Assembly (NCBI GenBank): GCA_944376685.1
Contig: CALWDN010000010.1
Location: forward strand, 1-32,373
Reading direction: 5' to 3'
DNA from: an uncultured Mediterraneibacter sp.
GTDB lineage: Bacteria; Bacillota; Clostridia; Lachnospirales; Lachnospiraceae
DNA length: 32,373 nt
The notes under the pieces were generated by a model. The model did no database searches. It was not told the DNA's origin and saw only the letters and a list, made by a program, of their open reading frames with translations. Made by a program: the position numbers and the translations under genes. Below are positions 22,662-30,500 of this stretch, one piece after another; the first letter of the stretch is position 1; every line of letters begins with the position of its first letter.

Positions 22662-23342
22662 TCACAAAAACGCACTGTTTTTCTGTTGGTTCCCGACCCG
22701 GCGCCGGAACACCGCCTTCTGCAGGAAGCGGATGGCCCTGTTCAGCGCGCCGCCTCCGCAGTTTTCCGCCAGCACCGCACCGAAGCCGCACCACACCCCC
22801 ACATTAAGAAGGCTTCTGTTCCTGCTGACAAAGGCTTCCTGGTATGGTGACGGAAGGACGGAAATGATGCAGTCCGTCTCCGTTCCGTTGATATTATTTA
22901 CGATCTCGTCTTCACGGCCGTCTTCCGGCCGGACTGTATCCCTGCCTGTGATGCGGAGCCCGCGGTTCATATGCCGGAGCGCGCCCGTAAGTTTTTCCAT
23001 ATCCGGCTCGTCAGCCGCCAGCAGATAGATCCGTTTATGGTTTTTCTGGAGATATTTCAGGAACATCTTCAGAAATGTCCGGTTTGCAAGCTCCTTTTTG
23101 CGCAGTTCATCCCGGATGCCTGCCGCCTCCAGCACCTCCGGGTCTCCGGGGAGGAGAAGGTCCATATCTCCTGCCTGTGCTGCCCACGCCTCGTCTGCGC
23201 TGCAGCGGGCCAGCGTGTCCATGGTTATGATCTCCATTGCCTCAACCGGGGTATCCTCTGTATACCGCATCGCGCGCAGCATTGCTTCTTTGGCGCTCAG
23301 GCAGTCGATCCCGATCCCAAGGATCTCGATTCTTTCATTCAT
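22662..23342 (-). CDS. divergent WecG/TagA/CpsF-family glycosyltransferase
   Basis: The 226-residue protein aligns by pattern to the GT26 family: start RIEILGIGIDCLSAKEAM, a central RIYLLAADEPDMEKLTGAL, and the late motif LPSPYQEAFVSRNRSLLN, then VGVWCGFGAVL. Family members add N-acetylmannosamine or similar sugars to lipid-linked precursors on the inner membrane face. Two family hallmarks are changed. The T-x-N motif of strand 2 reads IITMDTLAR, and the PDG motif that carries the proposed catalytic aspartate reads LLLPGDPEVL. Activity is therefore uncertain. The C-terminal tail is basic, as expected for membrane contact. Promoter at 23377-23405, terminator at 22577-22618: a single-gene unit. 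Confidence 0.82.
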   Translation of the reverse strand: MNERIEILGIGIDCLSAKEAMLRAMRYTEDTPVEAMEIITMDTLARCSADEAWAAQAGDMDLLLPGDPEVLEAAGIRDELRKKELANRTFLKMFLKYLQKNHKRIYLLAADEPDMEKLTGALRHMNRGLRITGRDTVRPEDGREDEIVNNINGTETDCIISVLPSPYQEAFVSRNRSLLNVGVWCGFGAVLAENCGGGALNRAIRFLQKAVFRRRVGNQQKNSAFL

Positions 23343-23376
23343 ATTCCATCACCTTATCAGATTTCCCAGTCGTACA

Positions 23377-23405
23377 ATTCTACCAGATATACCTGTTTTT
23401 GTAAA
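23377..23405 (-). promoter_or_regulatory. promoter of the TagA-like gene
   Basis: On the minus strand TTTACA (23405-23400) and TAGAAT (23382-23377) are 17 bases apart, directly after the SASP gene stop. Both boxes are 5/6 to the sigma-A consensus. The leader is about 30 bases. Confidence 0.68.
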
Positions 23406-23408
23406 GTT

Positions 23409-23606
23409 TTACTGCTTTTGTTCTGCCTGTCTCCTCTTCCTTGTCACGATCCCTCCGATCCGTCCGGTCTCTTTTGACGTAAGTGATTTCCATCCATCCG
23501 AAAGCACACGGTCCAGCAGTCCAAGTTCTTCCGCCACTTCGTATTTAAGCTTCTCGCCCGGCTCCAGATTATTGAGGTCAATCCTTTTCTCTTTCTTCTT
23601 TGACAT
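23409..23606 (-). CDS. small acid-soluble spore protein, alpha/beta type
   Basis: The 65-residue protein has the alpha/beta SASP signatures. LKYEVAEELGL includes the germination-protease cleavage context (Y-E-V-A), and SLTSKETGRIGGIVTRK is the second DNA-contact helix. The start MSKKKEKRIDL and the end KRRQAEQKQ are strongly charged. Such proteins coat DNA in the forespore and protect it from UV and heat, then supply amino acids at germination. The ATG at 23606 is preceded closely by AAGGGG. Expression is expected from a forespore sigma factor, but I could not identify a convincing box. It is direct evidence that this lineage forms spores. Confidence 0.9.
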   Translation of the reverse strand: MSKKKEKRIDLNNLEPGEKLKYEVAEELGLLDRVLSDGWKSLTSKETGRIGGIVTRKRRQAEQKQ

Positions 23607-23645
23607 GATACCCCTTCTTTCTTTTTCAGGAGTATAACCATAGAA

Positions 23646-23669
23646 GCGCCGGAATATACACTCCGACGC
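23646..23669. other. hairpin between pspC and the SASP gene
   Basis: GCGCCGGA (23646-23653) and TCCGACGC (23662-23669) form an 8-pair stem with one G-U and an 8-base loop. No T-run follows on the minus strand, so it is only a weak terminator candidate for pspC. Confidence 0.35.
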
Positions 23670-23693
23670 CTCGCTTCAACAGATTTTATTCTT

Positions 23694-23885
23694 TCATACA
23701 GCCGGTTCATCCGGGATGATGATCGCCGCGATAATATAAGCCAGCACACCGCCTCCCGTGCACCCGAACAAAACAAATGCCAGTCGGATCAGTGTCGGAT
23801 CAATATTGAAATATTCACCGATGCCGCCGCACACACCGCAGAGGTACCTGCTGTTTCTTGAACGATATAACTTCTTTCCATCCAT
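23694..23885 (-). CDS. PspC-domain membrane protein
   Basis: The 63-residue protein is a single PspC domain. It has RSRNSRYLCGVCGGIGEYFNID (residues 8-29), then PTLIRLAFVLFG, a hydrophobic hairpin and the ending AYIIAAIIIPDEP. PspC domains occur in phage-shock and envelope-stress proteins and in small stand-alone Firmicute proteins such as B. subtilis YvlC. GAGG lies six bases before the ATG. It follows the padR - DUF1700 - DUF4097 genes by 39 bases on the same strand and probably belongs to their transcript. Confidence 0.94.
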   Translation of the reverse strand: MDGKKLYRSRNSRYLCGVCGGIGEYFNIDPTLIRLAFVLFGCTGGGVLAYIIAAIIIPDEPAV

Positions 23886-23924
23886 AATTTTCCTCTCCTT
23901 TACTGAATTCTGTCCCCTGTAAGT

Positions 23925-24767
23925 CTACTGGAATCTGATTTCTATAAGTCCCATTCCACAATCCGCTTTGATAAGACGTTCGCTTTCATGATCGATCTTC
24001 TCGTTTTTGCTGACGCCCGCAAAAGAGTCGCCGCCTATGAGCAACTCGCCGGCGCCGCAGGACAGTTCATAATTATAGTCTCCTTCTGTTCCGGGCACTG
24101 TATAAATAATCTGACCAAGATCGCAGTCAATCTCCGCTTCCCGCACAGTCTCGCCCTGCAGCCGGATCTGGCCGGCCCCGCAGTCCGCGTCCAGTTCTTC
24201 GGTATAAAAGTTCTCTGCAATGATCTCTCCGGCTCCGACTTCAAGCGAAAGTTCCTCTGCCCGGATACCGTCCAGTTCCAGTGATCCTGCACCCATCCAT
24301 GCCGAAAACGAATGAAGGAGCCGATCCTCAGGAACCATAATATAGAGCGTACCTGTCCCGTTGGTGTTCAGTCCGTGTCCCCGGTGTCTCATCTCGATCT
24401 CCAGTTCATTTTCATCCCGGCTGACCATAAGTTCCTCCCGGATATCCGAGCGGAGCGCTGATGTATCCACCTGTACCCCATCCGTATCACCGGCTGTCAC
24501 ACACACCTGGATGCCGCCCAGTTCCAGCGAGATTTCATCAACATGGTCATGGATCACTCCATCCTTCATCCCCGGTTCCGGCGCTTCTTCATCCTGCTCT
24601 CTATTCTCCAGTCGTTCCAGCCAGCGCGGTGTGATCCCGACCTCCAGATTCTGCGCGCTGCGAAGAGCGCTTATGCCTCCGAGCACCACGCCCACTGCCG
24701 TAAGCAGCAGTCCCACTGCCGCCAGCACCGCACATACGATCCAGAATATTTTCCAACCTTTTTTCAT
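23925..24767 (-). CDS. DUF4097 membrane-anchored protein
   Basis: The ATG at 24767 (MKKGWKIFWIVCAVLAAVG) overlaps the upstream stop as ATGA and gives 280 residues. One N-terminal membrane span (about 5-30) precedes an outside domain of repeated short beta strands typical of DUF4097: GAGSLELDGIRAEELSLEVG, then AGEIIAENFYTEELDADCGA and ADCGMGLIEIRF at the end. The family includes YvlB and LiaG-like proteins linked to envelope stress. No catalytic site is recognised. The DUF1700-DUF4097 pair with PadR is a frequent Firmicute module whose exact role is unresolved. Confidence 0.88.
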   Translation of the reverse strand: MKKGWKIFWIVCAVLAAVGLLLTAVGVVLGGISALRSAQNLEVGITPRWLERLENREQDEEAPEPGMKDGVIHDHVDEISLELGGIQVCVTAGDTDGVQVDTSALRSDIREELMVSRDENELEIEMRHRGHGLNTNGTGTLYIMVPEDRLLHSFSAWMGAGSLELDGIRAEELSLEVGAGEIIAENFYTEELDADCGAGQIRLQGETVREAEIDCDLGQIIYTVPGTEGDYNYELSCGAGELLIGGDSFAGVSKNEKIDHESERLIKADCGMGLIEIRFQ

Positions 24768-25441
24768 CTCTGCACCGCCTTTCCATGGATCGGCCTTCTG
24801 CACAGTTCAACAAATCCTCTGAGCATCGCCGGATATACAATGATACATAATTTTACAGTTCCCACAGTAGCGATCAGTCCCAGGACGAAAATCAGGATCC
24901 CGATCCCTAACGTCAGCAGGCCGGCTGAAGGATATGATGCCACCAGAAGAAGGCCCGTTACGCCAACCGCTCCTCCTGCGATCATCACGGAAGCAGCCGC
25001 GATCACCAGCGCTGCGAAAAAGCAGATTACCGTTGCGGCAATGCCCAGCACCGCACAGATAATGCCAAGGGATAGCGGCCATACAACGATCGCGATCAGG
25101 ACGATCAGAAGGATCTTCAGGCCGCGGCTGGTCCACGGTTTCTTCGCTTCTCCGGACGCCGTCCCGGAAGTTCCTGCCTGTCCGGAAACCTGCTGCCCAT
25201 ATTTCTCCATGTAATCCTTATGGTCATATTTACTTTCGTCAAACTCTCTTCCGTAATAATCCGCTTTGATCGACTCCGCAGTCTTCTCAGGACTTCCCAG
25301 TTCCCGGATCACTTCAGCCTCATTTTCCACACCGGCATCTGCAAAATAATCTGCATAGTACTGAACCGCCGCCTGCCTCTCTTCCTCCGGCAGATCCGAA
25401 AGCAGCCTCTCCAGTTCAGTCATAAATTCCACACGGTTCAT
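24764..25441 (-). CDS. DUF1700 membrane protein
   Basis: The 225-residue protein has the DUF1700 start MNRVEFMTELERLLSDLPEE and continues VQYYADYFADAG, ENEAEVIRELGSPEKTAESI. After a polar linker (GQQVSGQAGTSGTASGEAKK) come several hydrophobic segments (about 108-205) rich in Ala, Gly, Ile and Val, and a basic tail. The family is unnamed in function; the N-terminal helices are thought to be cytoplasmic. It overlaps padR at its start and the DUF4097 gene at its end, each by the 4 bases ATGA, so the three are translationally coupled. Confidence 0.92.
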   Translation of the reverse strand: MNRVEFMTELERLLSDLPEEERQAAVQYYADYFADAGVENEAEVIRELGSPEKTAESIKADYYGREFDESKYDHKDYMEKYGQQVSGQAGTSGTASGEAKKPWTSRGLKILLIVLIAIVVWPLSLGIICAVLGIAATVICFFAALVIAAASVMIAGGAVGVTGLLLVASYPSAGLLTLGIGILIFVLGLIATVGTVKLCIIVYPAMLRGFVELCRRPIHGKAVQR

Positions 25442-25761
25442 GCCGTCGCACCTCCCTCAAATATCTCATTGATCTTCTTTATATAAGCCTTCCATTCCGA
25501 CTTATACAGATTCAGCTGCGCCATCCCTCTGGACGTCACTTTGTAGTATCTCCTGTTCCTTCCGTCGAACTGCCTGTCATATACTTCCAGACAGTCATCC
25601 TTCTGCAGGCGCCGCAGGACCGGATACAGCGTTGATTCCGATACATCGATGATCCTGCGCACGTCCTGCGTGATCCGGTATCCGTATGTGCCTTCGTCTT
25701 CCCTGGAAACCACGGCGAGAACGATCGCATCCAGAAGCGCTGCACCTGTATTAAAAACCAT
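25438..25761 (-). CDS. PadR-family transcriptional regulator
   Basis: The 107-residue protein is a PadR winged helix: AALLDAIVLAVVSREDEGTYGY, RITQDV, SESTLYPVLRRLQKDDCLEV and the wing RRYYKVTSRGMAQL, ending in a short dimerisation helix (WKAYIKKINEIF). Small PadR proteins of this class usually repress their own operon and respond to membrane-active compounds or envelope stress. It is the first gene of padR - DUF1700 - DUF4097 (- pspC). Its promoter carries a perfect dyad over the -10 box, which is the obvious autoregulatory site. Confidence 0.95.
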   Translation of the reverse strand: MVFNTGAALLDAIVLAVVSREDEGTYGYRITQDVRRIIDVSESTLYPVLRRLQKDDCLEVYDRQFDGRNRRYYKVTSRGMAQLNLYKSEWKAYIKKINEIFEGGATA

Positions 25762-25792
25762 GCAACCACCCTTTCTTATATTGTATGTTTTT

Positions 25793-25830
25793 CTATATTA
25801 TATTCTGTATAATATAGTATGTCAATACAG
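25793..25830 (-). promoter_or_regulatory. padR promoter with embedded operator dyads
   Basis: On the minus strand TTGACA (25825-25820) and TATAAT (25802-25797) are both perfect and 17 bases apart. A perfect 10-base inverted repeat, CTATATTATA - TTCTG - TATAATATAG (25793-25817), covers the -10 box and half the spacer. A second inverted repeat, CTGTAT ... ATACAG (25805-25810, 25825-25830), touches the -35 box. This combination predicts a strong promoter shut by a dimeric repressor, most likely PadR. Confidence 0.82.
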
Positions 25831-25870
25831 TATTATTTAAGTTATAGGAAAGAATATCTGAAGATTTTCC

Positions 25871-25901
25871 AAAGAAAAGCAGCTGTCCTAAAACAGCTGC
25901 T
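25871..25901 (-). terminator. intrinsic terminator overlapping the end of dapL
   Basis: On the minus strand AGCAGCTGT (25901-25893) and ACAGCTGCT (25886-25878) form a perfect 9-pair stem with a 6-base loop, followed by TTTCTTT. The dapL stop codon (25890-25888) lies in the loop, so the terminator shares sequence with the last codons. Confidence 0.82.
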
Positions 25902-27090
25902 CAAAACGTTCCATTGCTTCTCTTGTCTTTTCATGCGTCCCGAATGACGTCAGCCGGAAATGATATTTCCCGTTTACGCCGAATCCGGCGCCCGGAGTGC
26001 CGACGACCTGAATGTTCTCCAGCAGATAATCAAAGAGTTCCCATGACTCCATTCCATCCGGACACTTAAACCAGATATACGGAGAATTCACCCCGCCGGT
26101 AAACGGAATATTCTTTCTCCGGAGCGTCTCCGCGATCACACGCGCATTTTCCATATAATAGGAAATGTTCTCCATACACTCTTCCATGCCCTGCTCTGTC
26201 AGCACCTGTGCCGCCGCATACTGGATCACGTACGGCGTACCGTTGAACTTTGTGGACTGCCGCCTGTTCCACATATCATGGAGGCTCATCATCCGGCCGT
26301 CCGAAGCTGCAAATATGAGTTCCTTCGGCACGACCGTGTAAGAAAAGCGGGTTCCGGTAAATCCGGCTGTCTTGGACAGTGAGCAGAACTCGATGGCGCA
26401 TTTTTCCGCTCCTTCTATCGCATAAATGCTGCGCGGCAGCTCCGGCTCGGATACAAACGCTTCATAAGCCGAATCAAACAGGATCACCGCCTCATTTTTA
26501 AGCGCGTAATCCACCCACGCCTTCAGCTGGTCCTTATTGTAGCATGCACCGGTCGGATTGTTCGGCGAACACAGATAAATGATATCCGCCTTCACGCTGT
26601 CATCCGGCATTGGCAGGAAATCATTCTCCTCGGTCCCGTTCATATAAACGATCCGTTTTCCGTCCATTGTATTGGTATCCACATAAACCGGGTAGACCGG
26701 ATCAGGCACAAGGATCACATTGTCCTTTGCAAAAAGCTCCGTGATATTTCCGGTGTCGCTCTTCGCGCCGTCGGAAATAAATATATCGTCCGCATCCACT
26801 TCCACACCGTTTCTTCTATAATAATCTGCAACAGCTTCCCGCACGAACGCATATCCCTGCTCCGGCCCGTATCCTTTGAATGTTTCAGATGCCGCCTGTT
26901 CTTCAACGGCCCTGTGGAGCCCCTCAATGGCGCTCTTCGTCAGCGGACGCGTCACGTCGCCGATCCCAAGGCGGATGATGCTGCCCGCCTTGTCCGGATG
27001 GCTCTCCTCATAAGCTTTTACTCTGCGTGCGATCTCCGCAAAAAGATAACTGTCCTGTACATTGAGATAATTTTCATTTAATTTCGGCAT
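25888..27090 (-). CDS. dapL: LL-diaminopimelate aminotransferase
   Basis: The ATG at 27090 (MPKLNENYLNVQDSYLF) follows AAAGGA and gives 400 residues. The frame to 27108 has no ribosome site. DapL hallmarks are present: IIRLGIGDVTRPL, GYGPEQGYAFVREAVA, DGAKSDTGNI, PDPVYPVYVDTN, SPNNPTGACY, the PLP lysine in SLSKTAGFTGTRFSY, and VVGTPGAGFG near the end. It converts tetrahydrodipicolinate directly to LL-diaminopimelate using glutamate, a lysine/peptidoglycan shortcut that bypasses acylated intermediates and is known in clostridia, chlamydiae, plants and others. No other lysine gene is nearby. The gene has its own terminator and a structured leader. Confidence 0.95.
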   Translation of the reverse strand: MPKLNENYLNVQDSYLFAEIARRVKAYEESHPDKAGSIIRLGIGDVTRPLTKSAIEGLHRAVEEQAASETFKGYGPEQGYAFVREAVADYYRRNGVEVDADDIFISDGAKSDTGNITELFAKDNVILVPDPVYPVYVDTNTMDGKRIVYMNGTEENDFLPMPDDSVKADIIYLCSPNNPTGACYNKDQLKAWVDYALKNEAVILFDSAYEAFVSEPELPRSIYAIEGAEKCAIEFCSLSKTAGFTGTRFSYTVVPKELIFAASDGRMMSLHDMWNRRQSTKFNGTPYVIQYAAAQVLTEQGMEECMENISYYMENARVIAETLRRKNIPFTGGVNSPYIWFKCPDGMESWELFDYLLENIQVVGTPGAGFGVNGKYHFRLTSFGTHEKTREAMERFEQLF

Positions 27091-27119
27091 TTTTCTTTTC
27101 CTTTCCATGTGTAATTATG

Positions 27120-27188
27120 AAAGAAGCGGGACTGCCCCTGCCACGCCGCCCCTTTGCGGCAGGACAGGGGTATTGATCCCGCTTCTTT
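27120..27188 (-). promoter_or_regulatory. long rod-shaped hairpin in the dapL leader
   Basis: The outer stem pairs AAAGAAGCGGGA and TCCCGCTTCTTT perfectly (27120-27131 with 27177-27188). A middle stem of CCCCTG/CAGGGG and an inner GCCGC/GCGGC with a 6-base loop stack inside it. An alternative inner pairing CCTGCC/GGCAGG exists. On the minus strand it lies about 30 bases upstream of the dapL ATG, just before the ribosome site. I do not recognise a known riboswitch class in it. Confidence 0.7.
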
Positions 27189-27202
27189 AATCTGCACGTT
27201 TA

Positions 27203-27231
27203 ATATTAACAGAAAACCCCGGATTTTTAAA
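27203..27231 (-). promoter_or_regulatory. candidate dapL promoter (extended -10)
   Basis: On the minus strand TGT precedes TAATAT (27208-27203), forming an extended -10. A weak TTTAAA (27231-27226) lies 17 bases upstream. Transcription would start near 27196, placing the leader hairpin almost at the RNA 5' end. The -35 overlaps the upstream terminator. Confidence 0.42.
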
Positions 27232-27254
27232 GAGCCCGCGTAAAAAAATCCGGG
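27211..27254 (-). terminator. intrinsic terminator after the addB-addA-DUF1294 cluster
   Basis: On the minus strand CCCGGATTTTT (27254-27244) pairs perfectly with AAAAATCCGGG (27228-27218) around a 15-base loop and is followed by GTTTTCTG. It lies about 40 bases after the DUF1294 stop. Confidence 0.85.
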
Positions 27255-27293
27255 ATTCCCGACATTTTAGGCTTCCCGCGCCCCCGGCTGCAT

Positions 27294-27557
27294 CTATCTC
27301 AGCACAAGCGCAGCCACGATCAGGCAGTGTAAGACGAACATCACCGGTACGCTGATAAAGAACTTCGGCTTCCTGGTCTTGTGCCGGAAGAGCATCATCC
27401 CGGCCATCGCGCCCACGGAGCCGCCGGCCAGCGCCAGCAGCAGGAGCACCCGCTCAGGGATCCGCCACGCACCGGTTTTCGCTTTCCATTTATCCAGCCC
27501 AAACGCAAGCCAGGTCCCAATATTTACAATGATCAGATACCACATCAATATCCTCAT
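27294..27557 (-). CDS. DUF1294 small membrane protein
   Basis: The 87-residue protein has the DUF1294 pattern. A first span WYLIIVNIGTWLAFGLDK leads into the basic loop KWKAKTGAWRIPE, then span LLLALAGGSVGAMAGMMLF, the loop RHKTRKPKF and a last span. The function of the family is unknown. Its ATG overlaps the addA stop as ATGA, so it is translated from the addBA mRNA, although nothing in its sequence suggests a role in DNA repair. Confidence 0.92.
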   Translation of the reverse strand: MRILMWYLIIVNIGTWLAFGLDKWKAKTGAWRIPERVLLLLALAGGSVGAMAGMMLFRHKTRKPKFFISVPVMFVLHCLIVAALVLR

Positions 27558-30500
27558 ACCACGATCTCCTCTCCCAGTGAAAATGAGTAGATGATCTTCT
27601 CCTTAACCGGTTTTCCCGTGAGCTTCTCGAGCGCTTCCGCGTAATAGTCGAGCTGCGCGTGATATTTTTCCTTCAGTTCTCCCGCAGTCTTTACTTTGTC
27701 TGTTTTATAATCCAGTACAGTCAGCCCGTCCCCTTCCTCGAAATACACGTCTATGATCCCCTGCACGAGGATCTTCTCTCCCGAACGGTCCTCCGGGTAG
27801 ATCTCTGACGCATCCACGGCCAGCACAAAGGGCTGTTCCCTGTAAAGGTTGTTATTCTGCGCCGCCGCCCTCATCCGCCTGCCGCTCTCACTTGCCAGAA
27901 ACCGAAGGATGTCTCCCGGCCGGATGCACGCCGCCATCTCCTCTGTGAGCCGGCCCGTTTCGCGGAAATGTCCGACCGCTCCGGCGAGCTTTTCCTCACC
28001 GTCCGCCGCCCCGTATTCTTCACGGAAATCCAGAAGCTCCAGCAGTTTGTGGTAAGCGCTTCCCCTGGAAGCCCCGGTCAGCGCTTCCTCTTCTTTCATA
28101 AATGCCGGAAGAAGGGGGATCACCTCAGGCTCCTCATACATCTCTTCACCGGCTTCTTCTGCAAGGACCGCCCGCTTTTTAAGTTCAGAGACCGTGAACT
28201 TCAGCTTCATTTTCCCTTCATCCTTAAATGGATAAATGTAGTCCAGCTGGTCATCCAGCCGCTTTCTGAATTCCGGCAGTTCCGTCTTCGAAACGTCCCA
28301 GTGGCGGAATACATCTTCCGCCAGTTCCTCCACATGGACCTCCGTCTGTGCCGGGCGGAGGTCTCCCGCATCAAACACCCGGATGTCAACCGGTGCATCC
28401 GCTTTCACCTCTCCCGTATCCTCTGATATGATGCAGGGCAGGATCCAGTCCAGATATTTTTTCGCCCCTTCCGGACGAAGGATGCTGTTCTCCATCTTAA
28501 GCGCCCCGTCTTCCGTAAATTCCGCGGCGCCCGCCATGATCAGCTTTTCTTTCGCGCGGGTCAGCGCCACGTAGAGGACGCGCATTTCTTCGGCAAGATT
28601 TTCAAGGACCGTCCGCTCACGGATCATTTTTTTCAGGAATGTGGGCGTCTTTGTCCGGCGCTTAAGATCGATCAGGTCCAGCCCGGCGCCCCACTCGGAA
28701 TGCAGCAGCACGCTGCCCTTCAGGTCCTGGGTGTTAAAATTTATGCCCAGTCCGGCCACAAACACGACCGGGAACTCCAGGCCTTTACTTTTGTGGATGC
28801 TCATAATGCGGACCGTATTTTCCTGTTCATCCATGATCCCGGCCTCGCCGTAATCCACATCGTATTTCTTCAGCTGTTCGATATACCGGATAAAATTAAA
28901 CAGGCCTTTATAGCTGGTCCCCTCGAACGATGCCGCACGCTCCGTCAGCATGTCGAGATTTGCCGCACGCTGCGCGCCGCCCGGCATGGCCGTGATGTAC
29001 AGCCGGTATCCGGTCTTTTCCATGACCTCTTCCAGCAGTTCATGGATCGGCGTGTAAGACACCTTCTTCCGGAAATACGCTGCCTGGGCGTAAAATTTCC
29101 GCAGTTTCTCCACCGCACGCTGTCCGGGCCCCTGTTCGATTCCATCTGCCGCACGCTGTCCGGGTCCGTGCTCTGCATCCTGTGCTTCCGCATACATCTG
29201 CGCTGCCTGGTAAAAGGGCACGTTGGGATACGCGATCCGGACCGCTGCAAGTTCCCGCGCATCCAGGCCGCAAAAAGGCGAGGTCAGCACAGCCGCCAGG
29301 GGCAGATCCTGTCTTGCATTATCCAGGATCCTCAGATAATCCAGCAGCACGCTCACTTCATATGTCTCAAAATATCCCTCCCGGCTTACCGAATACGCCG
29401 GAATGCCCTCTTCCCCGAGCACGGCGGAACAGGTCTCCGCCCATCCGCGGATGCTCCGTGCCAGGATCACGATATCGCTGTACCGGATCCGCCGGAGCGT
29501 TTCTGTCTCCTTATCATACACCGAACCGTCCCGGATCAGTTCGTGGATGCGGCGGGCGATCATCCGGGCCTCCGCCTGCGCAGCATCATCCTCTCCGGTA
29601 TTCTTTTTATCGAGCAGAAGAAGCTCGCTCCGGTAAGGGTCCTCCCCCTGTTCCGGAAGCGGCGGGAATTGTGCACCCGGATAAAGAGCCGCATGATCGT
29701 CATACTCGATCCCGCCAAGTTCCCGGTGCATGAGCTGCCGGAAAATATAATTCACACTGTCCAGCACTTCGGCGCGGCTGCGGAAATTCCGGTGGAGGTC
29801 GATCCGCTGCCGGTCACTGTCCTCCAGACTGTATGTATGGTATTTCTCCATAAAAAGTTCCGGCCGGGACATGCGGAAACTGTAAATGCTCTGCTTCACG
29901 TCGCCGACCATGAATACGTTATTCTGCCCGCGGCTCACCCGCGAAACGCTGTTCAGGATCGTCTCCTGCACCAGGTTGCTGTCCTGGTACTCATCGATCA
30001 TTACCTCGTCAAACTGTTCCTGATATTCCTGCGCTGCCGCTGACGGCGCCAGCTGTCCGTCTTTTTCCTCTGTGAGGATGGATAGAGCAAACTGCTCCAT
30101 ATCACTGAAATCGATCAGGTTCCGGGCCCGTTTCTTCTCATCCAGCAGCGCCGCGAACTTCTTTACAAGTCCGGCCAGCACAGACAGGGACGGGGCCGCA
30201 TCCTCCATATCCTTCTCCCACACCGGGCGGGGGACATAGAAATAATCCGCCTTCAGGTCATCCAGCAGCGCCTTTGCCTGCGCACGCAGTTTCTTCACCT
30301 TTTCTTTTTTCTCCGGAGAGACGGTCTCATCTTTCTTTGAAGACAGTCGTTTCCACGTAAAGCCGGCAGCTGCCTCATACATGCCGTCAAAATCCCCGGC
30401 CTGCTCCAGCTTCTTCAGTTCCTTCAGGTCCGACTCCAGCATATCCCCGTACATGTAGGGGCCGTCCGGCGTTTCACACAGCTTCAGTCCCCGCTCCAGC

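Noticed and set aside
27090-27208. Lysine riboswitch or T-box in the dapL leader
   Set aside because: I found no AGGGTGGnACCGCG-like T-box sequence and no lysine-riboswitch core; only stacked helices are visible.
28700-30043. A 447-codon plus-strand frame opposite addA
   Set aside because: It is a shadow of addA: no motif, no start signal and a His/Arg/Pro-rich composition typical of antisense frames.
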